From NCBI RefSeq assembly GCF_041051975.1, contig NZ_CP163435.1, positions 6,303,001-6,367,000 on the forward strand: DNA of 64,000 nucleotides. Reading direction: 5' to 3'. This DNA comes from Streptomyces sp. R21. GTDB lineage: Bacteria > Actinomycetota > Actinomycetes > Streptomycetales > Streptomycetaceae. The first letter of the stretch is position 1; the number at the start of each line of letters is the position of its first letter. The notes under the pieces are model-generated. The model did not search any database. It saw only the letters and a list, made by a program, of their open reading frames with translations, and was not told the origin of the DNA. The translations under genes and the position numbers were made by a program. Positions 6,663-15,351 of the stretch are shown in pieces.

Positions 6663-8980
6663 CCATCCACGGGGGGATGCAGGCCGGCCCTGCGGAGGGC
6701 GGCGAGCGGGCGGGAGTGGGATTCAAACTCCATCTGCGTCCGGTCGTCGTGCCCGGAGAGGCCGCCTATCTGGTGTCACGGCACGGCGTGACCGCACTGC
6801 GCGGTGAGCACGCCGAGGTGCTGGTGCCACTGCTCGACGGAACACGGGACCTGGACGGCATACTGCGCGAAACCGCCAGGGAACTCGACACCGAATCCGT
6901 CATGACGTCGCTGGACGACCTCATGACTGCCGGTCTGCTGCGTCTCCACCCCCGGTCCGTGCCACCCGCTTCGGCGGGTGGCGCGGCCCGTGCCGCAGAG
7001 GCCTACTGGGATCTCGCGGGACTCGACGGCGGGGCCACGGCGGTCCGGCTCGGGCGGGCCCGCGTTCGCCTTGAGGCGCTGGCAGGTGTCGACACCGACG
7101 CGATGCGCGTCGCCTGTCGCGACAACGGACTTCAGGTGGTGTCCGAAGACGGGGACGCCGACCTCTCGGTCGTCCTGTGCGACGACTACCTCTCACCGCA
7201 ACTGCGCGAGGTCGACGCCGAGCACCGCGCGCAGGGCAGACCCTGGCTGATCGCCAAGGTCTGCGGGGCCGATCCTTGGGTCGGCCCCTTCTTCCGCCCC
7301 GAGGGCGGTCCCTGCTGGAGCTGCCTGGTGACCCGGCTCGCCGGACACCGGCACACCGAGGGTCCGCTCAGGCGCGCACTCGGCATAGAGGGGCCCCTGG
7401 CCAAGCCGGCCGCCTCGCTGGCCGCCGGCCGCACGATCGCCGTCAACCTGGCCGTCCTGGAGGCCGCCAAGTGGCTCGCCGGGGTCCGGGAGGCCTCGCA
7501 GGGCGAGCTGCACACCTTCGACACGCTGCGGATGCGGGCCCGTACGCACCGGGCGGACCGGCTGCCGCAGTGCCCCGTCTGCGGCGACCCCGGAGTCGTG
7601 GCCGAGCGGATCACCCGGCCCTTCGTCCCCGTGTCGCGCCCCAAGGCGATGTCCCAGGCGGGCGGCGGGCACCGGGCGCTCAGCCCCGAGCAGATGCTCG
7701 CCCGGCACGGTCACCTCGTCGACCCGGTCACCGGGATCATCAAGGAGATCTGCCCCGCGCCCAGCTCCCCGGAAGGACTCAACTCCTGTATATCCGGGCC
7801 CAATCTGGCCATGAGTGCGCACACCCTGGCCGGACTGCACGCCGGGCTGCGCACACTCAGCGGCGGCAAGGGGCTGACCGAGACGGAGGCGCGGGTCGGC
7901 GCCCTGTGCGAGGCCGTGGAGCGCTACAGCGGGACCCGGCACGGCGACGAGCCGTTCGTGCGCGACACCTACCGCGCGCTCGGCTCCGAAGCGGTGCACC
8001 CGTACGCCTGCCAGCTGTACGACGAGCGGCAGTTCCGCGACAGGGAGCGCTGGAACGCGCGCCATTCGAGCTTCCAGTACGTACCCGTCCCGTTCGACGA
8101 GGAACGGCCGACGGAGTGGACGCCCGTATGGTCCCTGACCTCGAACACCCGGCGGCTGCTGCCTACTTCGATGCTCTATTTCACGCAGGGGGAGCCCTCG
8201 CAGGACGGCCTGTACGCCGACTCCAACGGCAGCGCGGCGGGCAGCAGCCGTGAAGACGCCCTGGTCCAGGGGTTCCTGGAGATCGTCGAGCGGGACGCGG
8301 TGGCCCTGTGGTGGTACAACCGCACCCGGCAGGCGGCCGTGGACGTCGACGCGTTCGGCGAACCGTACGTCGAGCGGATCCGCGCCGTGTGCGACCGGCT
8401 CGGTCGTGAGGTGTGGGTCCTCGACCTCACCTCCGACCTGGGGATCCCGGTGATGGCCGCGCTGTCCCGGCGTATCGACAAGCCCTCCGAGGACGTGATC
8501 TTCGGGTTCGGGGCGCACTTCGACCCCAGGGTGGCGCTGCGCCGGGCCCTGACCGAGCTGGGTCAGCTGCTGCCGGCCGTGTGCCACGCAAGGGCGGACG
8601 GCACGGGGTACGCGATCACCGACCCCGAGCCGCTGGAGTGGTGGCGCAGGGCCACGATCGCCAACCAGCCCTATCTGGTGCCGGATCACCAGCTGCCGGG
8701 CCGGACTCCGCAGAGCTGGACCTACGTTCCCCGTACGGATCTCCTCGACGACGTGGCGGCCATCACCGAGCTCGTCCGGGGGCGGGGGATGGAACTGCTG
8801 GTGCTGGACCAGACCCGGCCGGATCTCGATGTTCCGGTCGTGAAGGTTTTGGTGCCCGGCATGCGCCATTTCTGGGCGCGGTTCGCGCCCGGGCGGCTCT
8901 ATGACGTGCCCGTTGCCCTGGGGCGGCTTGTGGCCCCGACGTCGTATGAAGGGCTTAACCCGGTGCCACTGTTCGTCTGA
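6659..8980 (+). CDS. Fused TOMM cyclodehydratase (leader-binding/zinc domain plus YcaO)
   Basis: The 773-aa protein joins the partner (C) and YcaO (D) functions of azoline synthetases. The first ~330 residues carry a leader-binding segment and two zinc CxxC pairs, PCWSC and QCPVC. The rest is a YcaO domain with ATP-binding acidic motifs ALCEAVERYSG and GFLEIVERDAV and the SNGSAAGSSREDA segment. Such enzymes use ATP to cyclise Cys/Ser/Thr in a precursor to thiazolines or oxazolines. The C-terminus reads NPVPLFV, close to but not the canonical proline-rich PxPxP tail. Translation is coupled to the upstream 61-aa peptide. No complete dehydrogenase, protease or transporter gene adjoins it, so the locus is either minimal or uses distant partners. 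Confidence 0.85.
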   Translation: MTIHGGMQAGPAEGGERAGVGFKLHLRPVVVPGEAAYLVSRHGVTALRGEHAEVLVPLLDGTRDLDGILRETARELDTESVMTSLDDLMTAGLLRLHPRSVPPASAGGAARAAEAYWDLAGLDGGATAVRLGRARVRLEALAGVDTDAMRVACRDNGLQVVSEDGDADLSVVLCDDYLSPQLREVDAEHRAQGRPWLIAKVCGADPWVGPFFRPEGGPCWSCLVTRLAGHRHTEGPLRRALGIEGPLAKPAASLAAGRTIAVNLAVLEAAKWLAGVREASQGELHTFDTLRMRARTHRADRLPQCPVCGDPGVVAERITRPFVPVSRPKAMSQAGGGHRALSPEQMLARHGHLVDPVTGIIKEICPAPSSPEGLNSCISGPNLAMSAHTLAGLHAGLRTLSGGKGLTETEARVGALCEAVERYSGTRHGDEPFVRDTYRALGSEAVHPYACQLYDERQFRDRERWNARHSSFQYVPVPFDEERPTEWTPVWSLTSNTRRLLPTSMLYFTQGEPSQDGLYADSNGSAAGSSREDALVQGFLEIVERDAVALWWYNRTRQAAVDVDAFGEPYVERIRAVCDRLGREVWVLDLTSDLGIPVMAALSRRIDKPSEDVIFGFGAHFDPRVALRRALTELGQLLPAVCHARADGTGYAITDPEPLEWWRRATIANQPYLVPDHQLPGRTPQSWTYVPRTDLLDDVAAITELVRGRGMELLVLDQTRPDLDVPVVKVLVPGMRHFWARFAPGRLYDVPVALGRLVAPTSYEGLNPVPLFV

Positions 8981-9127
8981 CCGGCGGCTTCATCCGAAAC
9001 CAGATATTCCCAATTCGGCCTGAACAAGCGACTCTTGACTGGCTCTCTGGTCCAACGCGTAGTTGTCACGGCCTTCGCCTATCATCCCCAACAGCACGCA
9101 CTCAGTTGCGAGAAGAGGCCGCGAACG

Positions 9128-10369
9128 ATGGACAGTCAGGATCGGTTCGAGATCGTCGGCGAGGGGGGCGGGGACACGGGCGCGGCGTCCCCCTCGAAGC
9201 GCACCCTTGATGTGCCGCCTCCACGGCTGGCCCGCATCATCCTCTGGATGGTGCTGGTCAGTTACACGGTCCTCATCATGCTCAACATCATGGATGTCGA
9301 CGTCACGGAGCGCGAGTTGTGGGTCGCGTTCGGCCTGCTCATCGTGATCTTCGCCGTGCAGCTGAGGCACTCGGCGCCCGGAGCCAACCGGGCGCCGCTG
9401 CGGCAGCGTTGCGTCACGCTGGGATTCCAGGCGCTGCTCACCTATGCGCCGATCCTCGTCTTCCACGCCGTATGGGGTTCCATGGGGGGCTTTCTCGCCG
9501 GCTCGCTGCTGCTTCTGTTGCCGTCGCGGATCGCCTGGTGGCTGTACGGGGCCGTGGGTGTGAGCATTTTGATCCCCGCGCTGATCGATCACCGCTCAGC
9601 GCTCGACACCGTCTATCTGTGCGAGTCGAGCCTGCTGACCGGCCTGGTCGTCTACGGCCTGTCGCGGCTCAGCGAGATCATCAGGGAAGTGCATGCCGCA
9701 CGAGGTGAGCTCGCCCGTATGGCCGTGACCGAGGAGCGGCTGCGCTTCGCCCGCGACCTGCACGACCTGCTCGGCTTCAGCCTCTCCACCATCACGCTGA
9801 AGAGTGAGCTCATCCACCGCCTCATCCCGGTCCAACCGCAGCGCGCCATGGACGAGGTCCAGGATGTCCTGTCCGTCGCGCGCGAGTCCCTGGCCGATGT
9901 GCGCAGGGTGGCTCGTGGGTTTCAGGACATGTCCCTGGAACGGGAGATCGACTCGGCGCGGTCCGTCCTCAGAGCGGCCGGCATCGGCGTGGACATACAG
10001 GTGACCCTCACCGAGGTCGCCAAGCGGTCCGACTCGGTTCTCGCCGCCGTTCTCCGGGAGGCCGTGACGAACGTGCTGCGCCACAGCCAGGCGGGTCACT
10101 GCGGCATCGAGGCGGTCCGGTTGGAAGAAACGGTCCGCCTTACGGTCGTCAACGACGGCGTCCGGGCGGGCTACCGCGACCCCTCTCCCGACAGTGGCAG
10201 CGGCCTCGCGAACCTGGAGGCCAGGGTGCGTGCGATCGGCGGCACGGTGGTGTCCGGATGCCGGGACGACGGTGCCTTCCGCCTCGTCGCCGAGGTGCCC
10301 GCACAGGAGAAAGTCACCCAAGAACCCCAGATGGTGGGACAGTTAGGAATTCAAGAACCGGCTGCGTAG
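9128..10369 (+). CDS. NarL-system sensor histidine kinase with a TTA codon
   Basis: The 413-aa protein has about five hydrophobic membrane segments between residues 35 and 180, then a HisKA_3 dimerisation/phosphoacceptor region with His212 in RDLHDLLGFSL and a GHKL ATPase domain (DSGSGLANLEARV). It should autophosphorylate and pass phosphate to the response regulator encoded 62 bases downstream. The ATG at 9128 is chosen since the longer frame lacks a ribosome site. Codon 406 (10343-10345) is TTA within a less GC-rich tail; TTA needs the bldA tRNA in Streptomyces, so full-length kinase may be made only late in development. Position suggests control of the peptide locus. Confidence 0.85.
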   Translation: MDSQDRFEIVGEGGGDTGAASPSKRTLDVPPPRLARIILWMVLVSYTVLIMLNIMDVDVTERELWVAFGLLIVIFAVQLRHSAPGANRAPLRQRCVTLGFQALLTYAPILVFHAVWGSMGGFLAGSLLLLLPSRIAWWLYGAVGVSILIPALIDHRSALDTVYLCESSLLTGLVVYGLSRLSEIIREVHAARGELARMAVTEERLRFARDLHDLLGFSLSTITLKSELIHRLIPVQPQRAMDEVQDVLSVARESLADVRRVARGFQDMSLEREIDSARSVLRAAGIGVDIQVTLTEVAKRSDSVLAAVLREAVTNVLRHSQAGHCGIEAVRLEETVRLTVVNDGVRAGYRDPSPDSGSGLANLEARVRAIGGTVVSGCRDDGAFRLVAEVPAQEKVTQEPQMVGQLGIQEPAA

Positions 10370-10431
10370 CCGAATAACACCCTTCCGGTTGATAAGATCC
10401 GGACACAGTTCGCAGGGTTACGGGGGGGTCT

Positions 10432-11040
10432 GTGATTCGGATACTGCTCGCCGAGGACATGAACATGGTTCGCGGCGCGCTCGTTGCGCTGCTCAACCTC
10501 GAAGCCGATCTCGAAGTGGTGGTGGAGGTCGAGCGCGGCGACGAGATCGTCAACGCGGCGCTCAAGTTCGAGCCCGACGTGGCGATCATCGACATCGATC
10601 TGCCGGGACTCGACGGTCTGACGGCGGCCGCCCGGCTGCGTGAGCGGCTGCCCAAGTGCCGCACGCTCATCCTCACCAGCCTCGGCCGGCCAGGCACTCT
10701 GCGCCGGGCGCTGGCGGCCCAGGTGTGCGGGTACCTGCTCAAGGACGCGCCGCCCAAGCAGCTGGCGGAGGCGGTACGACGTGTCGCGGCCGGCCAGCGC
10801 GCCATCGATCCGCAACTGGCGATCGCCGCCTGGGGAGGTTCCGAGAACCCGCTCACCGAGCGCGAGAACGAGGTGCTCAGGCTTGCCGCCGAGGGCTCGG
10901 AGGCGCCCGAGATCGCCTCGCTGCTGCATCTGACGACCGGCACGGTGCGCAACTACCTGACGGCGATCGTCACCAAGCTCAACGCGCGTAACCGGGTCGA
11001 CGCGATCCGCATCGCCCGGGAGTCCGGCTGGCTGTTGTGA
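10432..11040 (+). CDS. NarL/FixJ-family response regulator
   Basis: The 202-aa protein has a receiver domain (1-120) with phosphoacceptor Asp54 in VAIIDIDLPGLDG and a LuxR-type helix-turn-helix near the C-terminus (NPLTERENEVLRLAAEG and TTGTVRNYLTAIVTKLNARN). It starts at GTG 10432 after a GGGGGGG ribosome site. It pairs with the kinase just upstream and is the likely transcriptional switch for the 6.4-9.0 kb locus, possibly through the inverted repeat at 6370-6392. It converges with the SagB-like gene. Confidence 0.88.
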   Translation: MIRILLAEDMNMVRGALVALLNLEADLEVVVEVERGDEIVNAALKFEPDVAIIDIDLPGLDGLTAAARLRERLPKCRTLILTSLGRPGTLRRALAAQVCGYLLKDAPPKQLAEAVRRVAAGQRAIDPQLAIAAWGGSENPLTERENEVLRLAAEGSEAPEIASLLHLTTGTVRNYLTAIVTKLNARNRVDAIRIARESGWLL

Positions 11041-11041
11041 C

Positions 11042-11065
11042 CCCGCGGGCCGAAGGAGCCGCGGG
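11042..11065. terminator. Short GC-rich hairpin between the regulator and the SagB-like gene
   Basis: CCCGCGG (11042-11048) pairs with CCGCGGG (11059-11065) across a ten-base loop, in the 28-base gap between convergent genes. A weak, bidirectional terminator is plausible. Confidence 0.4.
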
Positions 11066-11068
11066 CCG

Positions 11069-11725
11069 CTAGATGCGGTCCGGACGTCGCATTCTCGGAA
11101 TGCGGTTGTGCCGGTGGTTGCCGACGGGTTCCGCCATGCCCGCCGCCGCCAGATAGCGCAGGATGCCGTCCGTCACGTCGGGGTGCATCGGCAGGGCCTC
11201 CGACGCCGCGTCGGGAGTGACCGGCCAGGCCAGCATGGCGACCACCCAGGCCGCCTCGGGCCGGTGCAGCACCACGCGGTGCAGTGCGGCCGAGGATTCG
11301 AGAGCGACACCCTCGGACTCCAGGGTCAGTCTGACGTCCCGGGGCAGACGCAACTCGTCCGCCGCGGACAGCTCGTCGGGTGAGAACGTCGCCTGCCGTG
11401 ACTCCGGGGAGACCGACAGCAGCGGTCCCCTGAGATCGTCCAGGGCCAGCGTGCGCACCGTCAGATGGGAGAGGCGGCTGAGCGTCGACAGGAGCACCAG
11501 GTAGACGCTGCCGTCGGCTTCTCCGGGGCGCCCCTCGATATTGCCGGGCAGTACGGGACCCAGCTCCATCCGGCGCAGCGCCTCGCGGACGACCGGATCG
11601 GGATCGGCGAGCCGCTCCGAGCCGAAACGGCCCGTGAGGAACACCTCGTCCTCAGTGGTCCGCACGATGACGTCCTCACTCAGCGACCACAGATGGAGCG
11701 GCTGCCTACCGGTGGGGTGCGGCAT
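11069..11725 (-). CDS. SagB-like protein lacking the nitroreductase domain
   Basis: The 218-aa protein resembles the N-terminal region of SagB/ThcOx-type dehydrogenases: HLWSLSEDVIVRT, a LSRLSHLTVRTLALDD stretch, PLLSVSPESR, and a winged-helix-like end (WVVAMLAWPVTPDAASEALP). The C-terminal FMN-binding nitroreductase domain that oxidises azolines to azoles is absent, and the next downstream DNA belongs to the convergent regulator. The ATG at 11725 is preferred over one 12 codons upstream because GGAAGGG precedes it. It may be a scaffold or regulatory subunit of the peptide locus, or a relic. Assignment rests on pattern recognition and needs a profile search. Confidence 0.6.
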   Translation of the reverse strand: MPHPTGRQPLHLWSLSEDVIVRTTEDEVFLTGRFGSERLADPDPVVREALRRMELGPVLPGNIEGRPGEADGSVYLVLLSTLSRLSHLTVRTLALDDLRGPLLSVSPESRQATFSPDELSAADELRLPRDVRLTLESEGVALESSAALHRVVLHRPEAAWVVAMLAWPVTPDAASEALPMHPDVTDGILRYLAAAGMAEPVGNHRHNRIPRMRRPDRI

Positions 11726-11879
11726 CGCGGGCTTCCCTTCCGCCGGCGTGGTCCTGTGCATGGACGGCTGAGTATCCGTCGCCCGAACGCGCCACCGACA
11801 TCGATGAGTTCACGGTTCAAGCATGAAGATTTCATACGGGCCCCCGCGCGGTGTCCGTCACCCGGGATCCGTTCCGCTT

Positions 11880-12017
11880 CGGCCGTTCACTCCCGGCCGC
11901 GTCAGCCGTTCACTCACAGCCGCGCCGACCGTCCATTCCAAGCCGCCTCGGCCGGTCGTTCCGATCAGCTTCGGCCGGTCGTTCCGATGCGCTTTGGCCG
12001 GTCACAAGGAGCGCTTT
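11880..12017 (+). repeat. Six tandem 23-bp repeats upstream of korA
   Basis: Consecutive 23-base units begin at 11880, 11903, 11926, 11949, 11972 and 11995. Most units begin with CGGCCG, CAGCCG or CGACCG followed by a GTTC, GTCC or GTCG block. Units 4 and 5 are nearly identical; units 1-3 are diverged. The array lies in the 347-base gap between the SagB-like start and korA and ends about 55 bases before the korA GTG, overlapping where its promoter or leader should be. Not CRISPR, because there are no unique spacers. Confidence 0.8.
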
Positions 12018-12072
12018 CTACTGTTCAGCGACAGCCAGACCGCTGCATCTCAGCCAAGGAAGGGGGCGGCCG

Positions 12073-13965
12073 GTGGCCGTTCATACAGCGGAAAGCAACG
12101 GGGCCCGTCGTAAGGACGTGCGCCGTCTGGACCGGGTGATTATCCGGTTTGCGGGGGATTCCGGTGATGGTATGCAGCTCACCGGGGACCGGTTCACTTC
12201 CGAGACGGCTTCGTTCGGCAATGATCTGTCGACGCTGCCGAACTTCCCTGCCGAGATCCGGGCGCCCGCAGGTACTCTGCCGGGCGTTTCGTCGTTCCAG
12301 TTGCATTTCGCGGATCATGACATTCTGACGCCGGGGGATGCGCCGAATGTGCTGGTGGCGATGAACCCGGCGGCGTTGAAGGCGAATGTGGGGGATCTGC
12401 CGCGGGGTGCGGAGATCATCGTGAACACGGACGAGTTCACCAAGCGGGCGATGCAGAAGGTCGGCTACGACGTCTCGCCGTTGGAGGACGGGTCGTTGGA
12501 CGGCTATCAGCTGCATCCGGTGCCGTTGACGACGTTGACGGTGGAGGCGCTGAAGGACTTCGGGCTGGCCCGCAAGGACGCGGACCGGTCGAAGAACATG
12601 TTCGCGCTGGGCCTGCTGTCGTGGATGTATCACCGGCCGACCGAGGGTACCGAACGGTTTTTGCAGGCGAAGTTCGCGAAGAAGCCCCAGATCGCGGCGG
12701 CGAACATCGCGGCGTTTCGGGCGGGGTGGAACTTCGGTGAGACGACGGAGGACTTCGCGGTCTCCTATGAGGTCGCGCCGGCCAGCGCAGCGTTCCCGAC
12801 CGGTACCTATCGCAACATCTCCGGCAACTTGGCGTTGGCGTACGGGCTGATCGCGGCGGGCCGGCAGGCCGATCTGCCGCTGTATCTGGGCTCGTATCCG
12901 ATCACACCGGCCTCGGACATCCTGCACGAGTTGTCCAGGCACAAGAACTTCGGGGTGCGGACCTTCCAGGCGGAGGACGAGATCGCCGGGATCGGTGCGG
13001 CGCTGGGGGCCGCGTTCGGCGGCTCGCTGGCGGTGACGACCACCTCCGGCCCCGGCGTGGCCCTGAAGTCGGAGACGATCGGGCTGGCGGTGAGTCTGGA
13101 ACTGCCGTTGCTGGTCATCGACATCCAGCGCGGCGGCCCCTCGACGGGGTTGCCGACGAAGACCGAGCAGGCCGATCTGTTGCAGGCGATGTACGGGCGC
13201 AACGGGGAGGCGCCGGTCCCGGTGATCGCGCCGCGCACCCCGGCGGACTGTTTCACCGCGGCGCTGGAGGCGGCCCGGATCGCGCTGACCTACCGCACGC
13301 CGGTGTTCCTGCTCTCGGACGGTTATCTCGCCAACGGCTCGGAGCCGTGGCGGATCCCGGAGATCGATGAACTGCCGGATCTGCGGGTGCAGTTCGCGCA
13401 GGGCCCCAACCACACCCTGGACGACGGCACCGAGGTGTTCTGGCCCTACAAGCGTGACCCGCAGACCCTGGCCCGCCCGTGGGCCATCCCGGGCACCCCG
13501 GGGCTGGAACACCGGATCGGCGGGATCGAGAAGCAGGACGGCACCGGCAACATCTCCTACGACCCCGCCAACCACGAGTTCATGGTCCGCACCCGCCAGG
13601 CCAAGATCGACGGCATCGACGTCCCCGACCTCGACGTCGACGACCCCCACGAAGCGGGCACCCTCGTCCTGGGCTGGGGATCCACCTACGGACCCATCAC
13701 CGCCGCCGTACGCAGGCTGCGCGCGGCCGGGGAACCCATCGCCCAGGCCCATCTACGCCACCTCAACCCCTTCCCGAGGAATCTCGGAGACGTACTGCGT
13801 TCCTACGAGCACGTACTGATCCCGGAGATGAACCTCGGTCAGCTCGCCACGCTCGTCAGGGCCAAGTACCTGGTGGACGCGCAGTCGTACAACCAGGTCA
13901 ACGGAATGCCGTTCAAGGCCGAGCAGCTCGCCACGGCTATCAAGGAGGCCATCCATGCCCGTTGA
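12073..13965 (+). CDS. korA: 2-oxoacid:ferredoxin oxidoreductase, alpha subunit
   Basis: The 630-aa protein fuses the gamma and alpha domains of a two-subunit 2-oxoglutarate:ferredoxin oxidoreductase. The gamma domain is seen in IIRFAGDSGDGMQLTGDRF, the alpha domain in YPITPASDILHELS and TTTSGPGVALKSETIGLAV. With KorB it would decarboxylate a 2-oxoacid (most likely 2-oxoglutarate) to the acyl-CoA and reduce ferredoxin. The GTG at 12073 has AAGGAAGGGGG just upstream; the longer frame runs through the repeat array and is rejected. It overlaps korB by 11 bases. This is normally a central-metabolism enzyme; whether this copy serves the adjacent biosynthetic cluster is unknown. Confidence 0.92.
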   Translation: MAVHTAESNGARRKDVRRLDRVIIRFAGDSGDGMQLTGDRFTSETASFGNDLSTLPNFPAEIRAPAGTLPGVSSFQLHFADHDILTPGDAPNVLVAMNPAALKANVGDLPRGAEIIVNTDEFTKRAMQKVGYDVSPLEDGSLDGYQLHPVPLTTLTVEALKDFGLARKDADRSKNMFALGLLSWMYHRPTEGTERFLQAKFAKKPQIAAANIAAFRAGWNFGETTEDFAVSYEVAPASAAFPTGTYRNISGNLALAYGLIAAGRQADLPLYLGSYPITPASDILHELSRHKNFGVRTFQAEDEIAGIGAALGAAFGGSLAVTTTSGPGVALKSETIGLAVSLELPLLVIDIQRGGPSTGLPTKTEQADLLQAMYGRNGEAPVPVIAPRTPADCFTAALEAARIALTYRTPVFLLSDGYLANGSEPWRIPEIDELPDLRVQFAQGPNHTLDDGTEVFWPYKRDPQTLARPWAIPGTPGLEHRIGGIEKQDGTGNISYDPANHEFMVRTRQAKIDGIDVPDLDVDDPHEAGTLVLGWGSTYGPITAAVRRLRAAGEPIAQAHLRHLNPFPRNLGDVLRSYEHVLIPEMNLGQLATLVRAKYLVDAQSYNQVNGMPFKAEQLATAIKEAIHAR

Positions 13966-15013
13966 GGCACTGTCCCTGATACCGAAGAGCGAAGTCGCCC
14001 AATCGGCCAGGGACTTCAAATCTGACCAGGAAGTGCGCTGGTGCCCCGGCTGCGGTGACTACGCGATCCTCGCCGCGGTGCAGGGCTTCATGCCCGAACT
14101 GGGCCTCGCGAAGGAGAACGTCGTCTTCGTCTCCGGCATCGGCTGCTCGTCCCGCTTCCCGTACTACATGAACACCTATGGACTGCACTCCATCCACGGC
14201 CGCGCTCCCGCCATCGCGACCGGACTGGCCTCCTCCCGGCGGGACTTGAGCGTCTGGGTGGTCACCGGTGACGGCGACGCGCTGTCCATCGGCGGCAACC
14301 ACCTCATCCACGCACTGCGCCGCAACGTCAACCTGAAGATCCTGCTCTTCAACAACCGCATCTACGGCCTCACCAAGGGCCAGTACAGCCCGACCTCCGA
14401 GGTCGGAAAGATCACCAAGTCGACCCCGATGGGCTCGCTCGACGCGCCCTTCAACCCGGTGTCCCTGGCGATCGGCGCGGGTGCCTCGTTCGTCGCCCGC
14501 AGCATCGACTCCGACCGGGCGCACCTCACCGACGTGCTGCGCCAGGCGGCCGCCCACCCCGGCACCGCCCTGGTGGAGATCTACCAGAACTGCAACATCT
14601 TCAACGACGGCGCCTTCGCGGTCCTCAAGGACAAGCAGCAGGCCGAAGAGGCGGTCGTCCGGCTCGAACACGGGCAGCCGATCCGCTTCGGCGCGGGGCT
14701 TGCCAAGGGCGTCGTACGCGATGCGCTGACCGGAGACCTGGAGGTCGTCACCGTGACCGAGGAGAACCAGTCGCGGATCCTCGTCCACGACGCCCACGCC
14801 GCATCCCCGACCTCCGCCTTCACCCTCTCCCGGCTCGCCGACCCGGACACCCTGCACCACACCCCCATCGGTGTCTTCCGCGACATCGAACGGCCTGTCT
14901 ACGACACCCAGATGGCCGACCAGCTCGACACCGCGATCGAGAGGTACGGCAAGGGAGACCTCGCCCAACTCCTGACCGGCAGCGACACCTGGACCGTGGA
15001 GCACTCCTCATGA
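13955..15013 (+). CDS. korB: 2-oxoacid:ferredoxin oxidoreductase, beta subunit
   Basis: The 352-aa subunit carries the iron-sulfur and thiamine-diphosphate site: VRWCPGCGDYAILAAVQ, GIGCSSRFPYYMNTYG, and the TPP/Mg motif VTGDGDALSIGGNHLIHALRR with LLFNNRIYGLTKGQ. It begins inside the end of korA and ends in an ATGA overlap with the ferredoxin gene, so the three are one translation-coupled operon. Confidence 0.93.
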   Translation: MPVEALSLIPKSEVAQSARDFKSDQEVRWCPGCGDYAILAAVQGFMPELGLAKENVVFVSGIGCSSRFPYYMNTYGLHSIHGRAPAIATGLASSRRDLSVWVVTGDGDALSIGGNHLIHALRRNVNLKILLFNNRIYGLTKGQYSPTSEVGKITKSTPMGSLDAPFNPVSLAIGAGASFVARSIDSDRAHLTDVLRQAAAHPGTALVEIYQNCNIFNDGAFAVLKDKQQAEEAVVRLEHGQPIRFGAGLAKGVVRDALTGDLEVVTVTEENQSRILVHDAHAASPTSAFTLSRLADPDTLHHTPIGVFRDIERPVYDTQMADQLDTAIERYGKGDLAQLLTGSDTWTVEHSS

Positions 15014-15333
15014 CCTACGTCATCGCCCAGCCCTGCGTGGACCTCAAGGACAAGGCCTGCATCGACGAGTGCCCCGTCGACTGCATCTACGAGGGCCCCC
15101 GCAAGCTGTACATCAACCCCGACGAATGCGTCGACTGCGGCGCCTGCGAGCCGGTCTGCCCGGTCGAGGCCATCTTCTACGAGGACGCGGTGCCGTCCGA
15201 GTGGTCCGGCTACACCACCGCCGACCGCGAGGTCTTCGCCCTGTGCGACGTGTCGGGCGGCGCGAGTGCCGCGGGCGTGTTCTCCGTGGACCACCTGGTC
15301 GTCGAGGGTGAACCGGTGAAGGAAGCGGGCTGA
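15010..15333 (+). CDS. fdxA: 7Fe-type ferredoxin
   Basis: The 107-aa protein has the 3Fe/4Fe cysteine pattern of actinobacterial 7Fe ferredoxins: CVDLKDKACIDECPVDCIYE followed by CVDCGACEPVCPVEAIFYED. It overlaps korB by four bases and is the probable electron acceptor of KorAB. It could also feed the cytochrome P450 of the adjacent cluster. Only 18 bases separate it from the convergent hydrolase gene. Confidence 0.92.
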   Translation: MTYVIAQPCVDLKDKACIDECPVDCIYEGPRKLYINPDECVDCGACEPVCPVEAIFYEDAVPSEWSGYTTADREVFALCDVSGGASAAGVFSVDHLVVEGEPVKEAG

Positions 15334-15351
15334 GTTCCGCGGGGCGGGCTG

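Noticed and set aside
8990..9592. Leftward 200-aa open frame antisense to the histidine kinase
   Set aside because: Antisense shadow with no motif; the kinase on the + strand is complete.
11880..12017. Possible CRISPR array
   Set aside because: Repeats are contiguous with a 23-base period and no unique spacers, and no cas genes are present; the Cas4-like nuclease is 38 kb away in another context.
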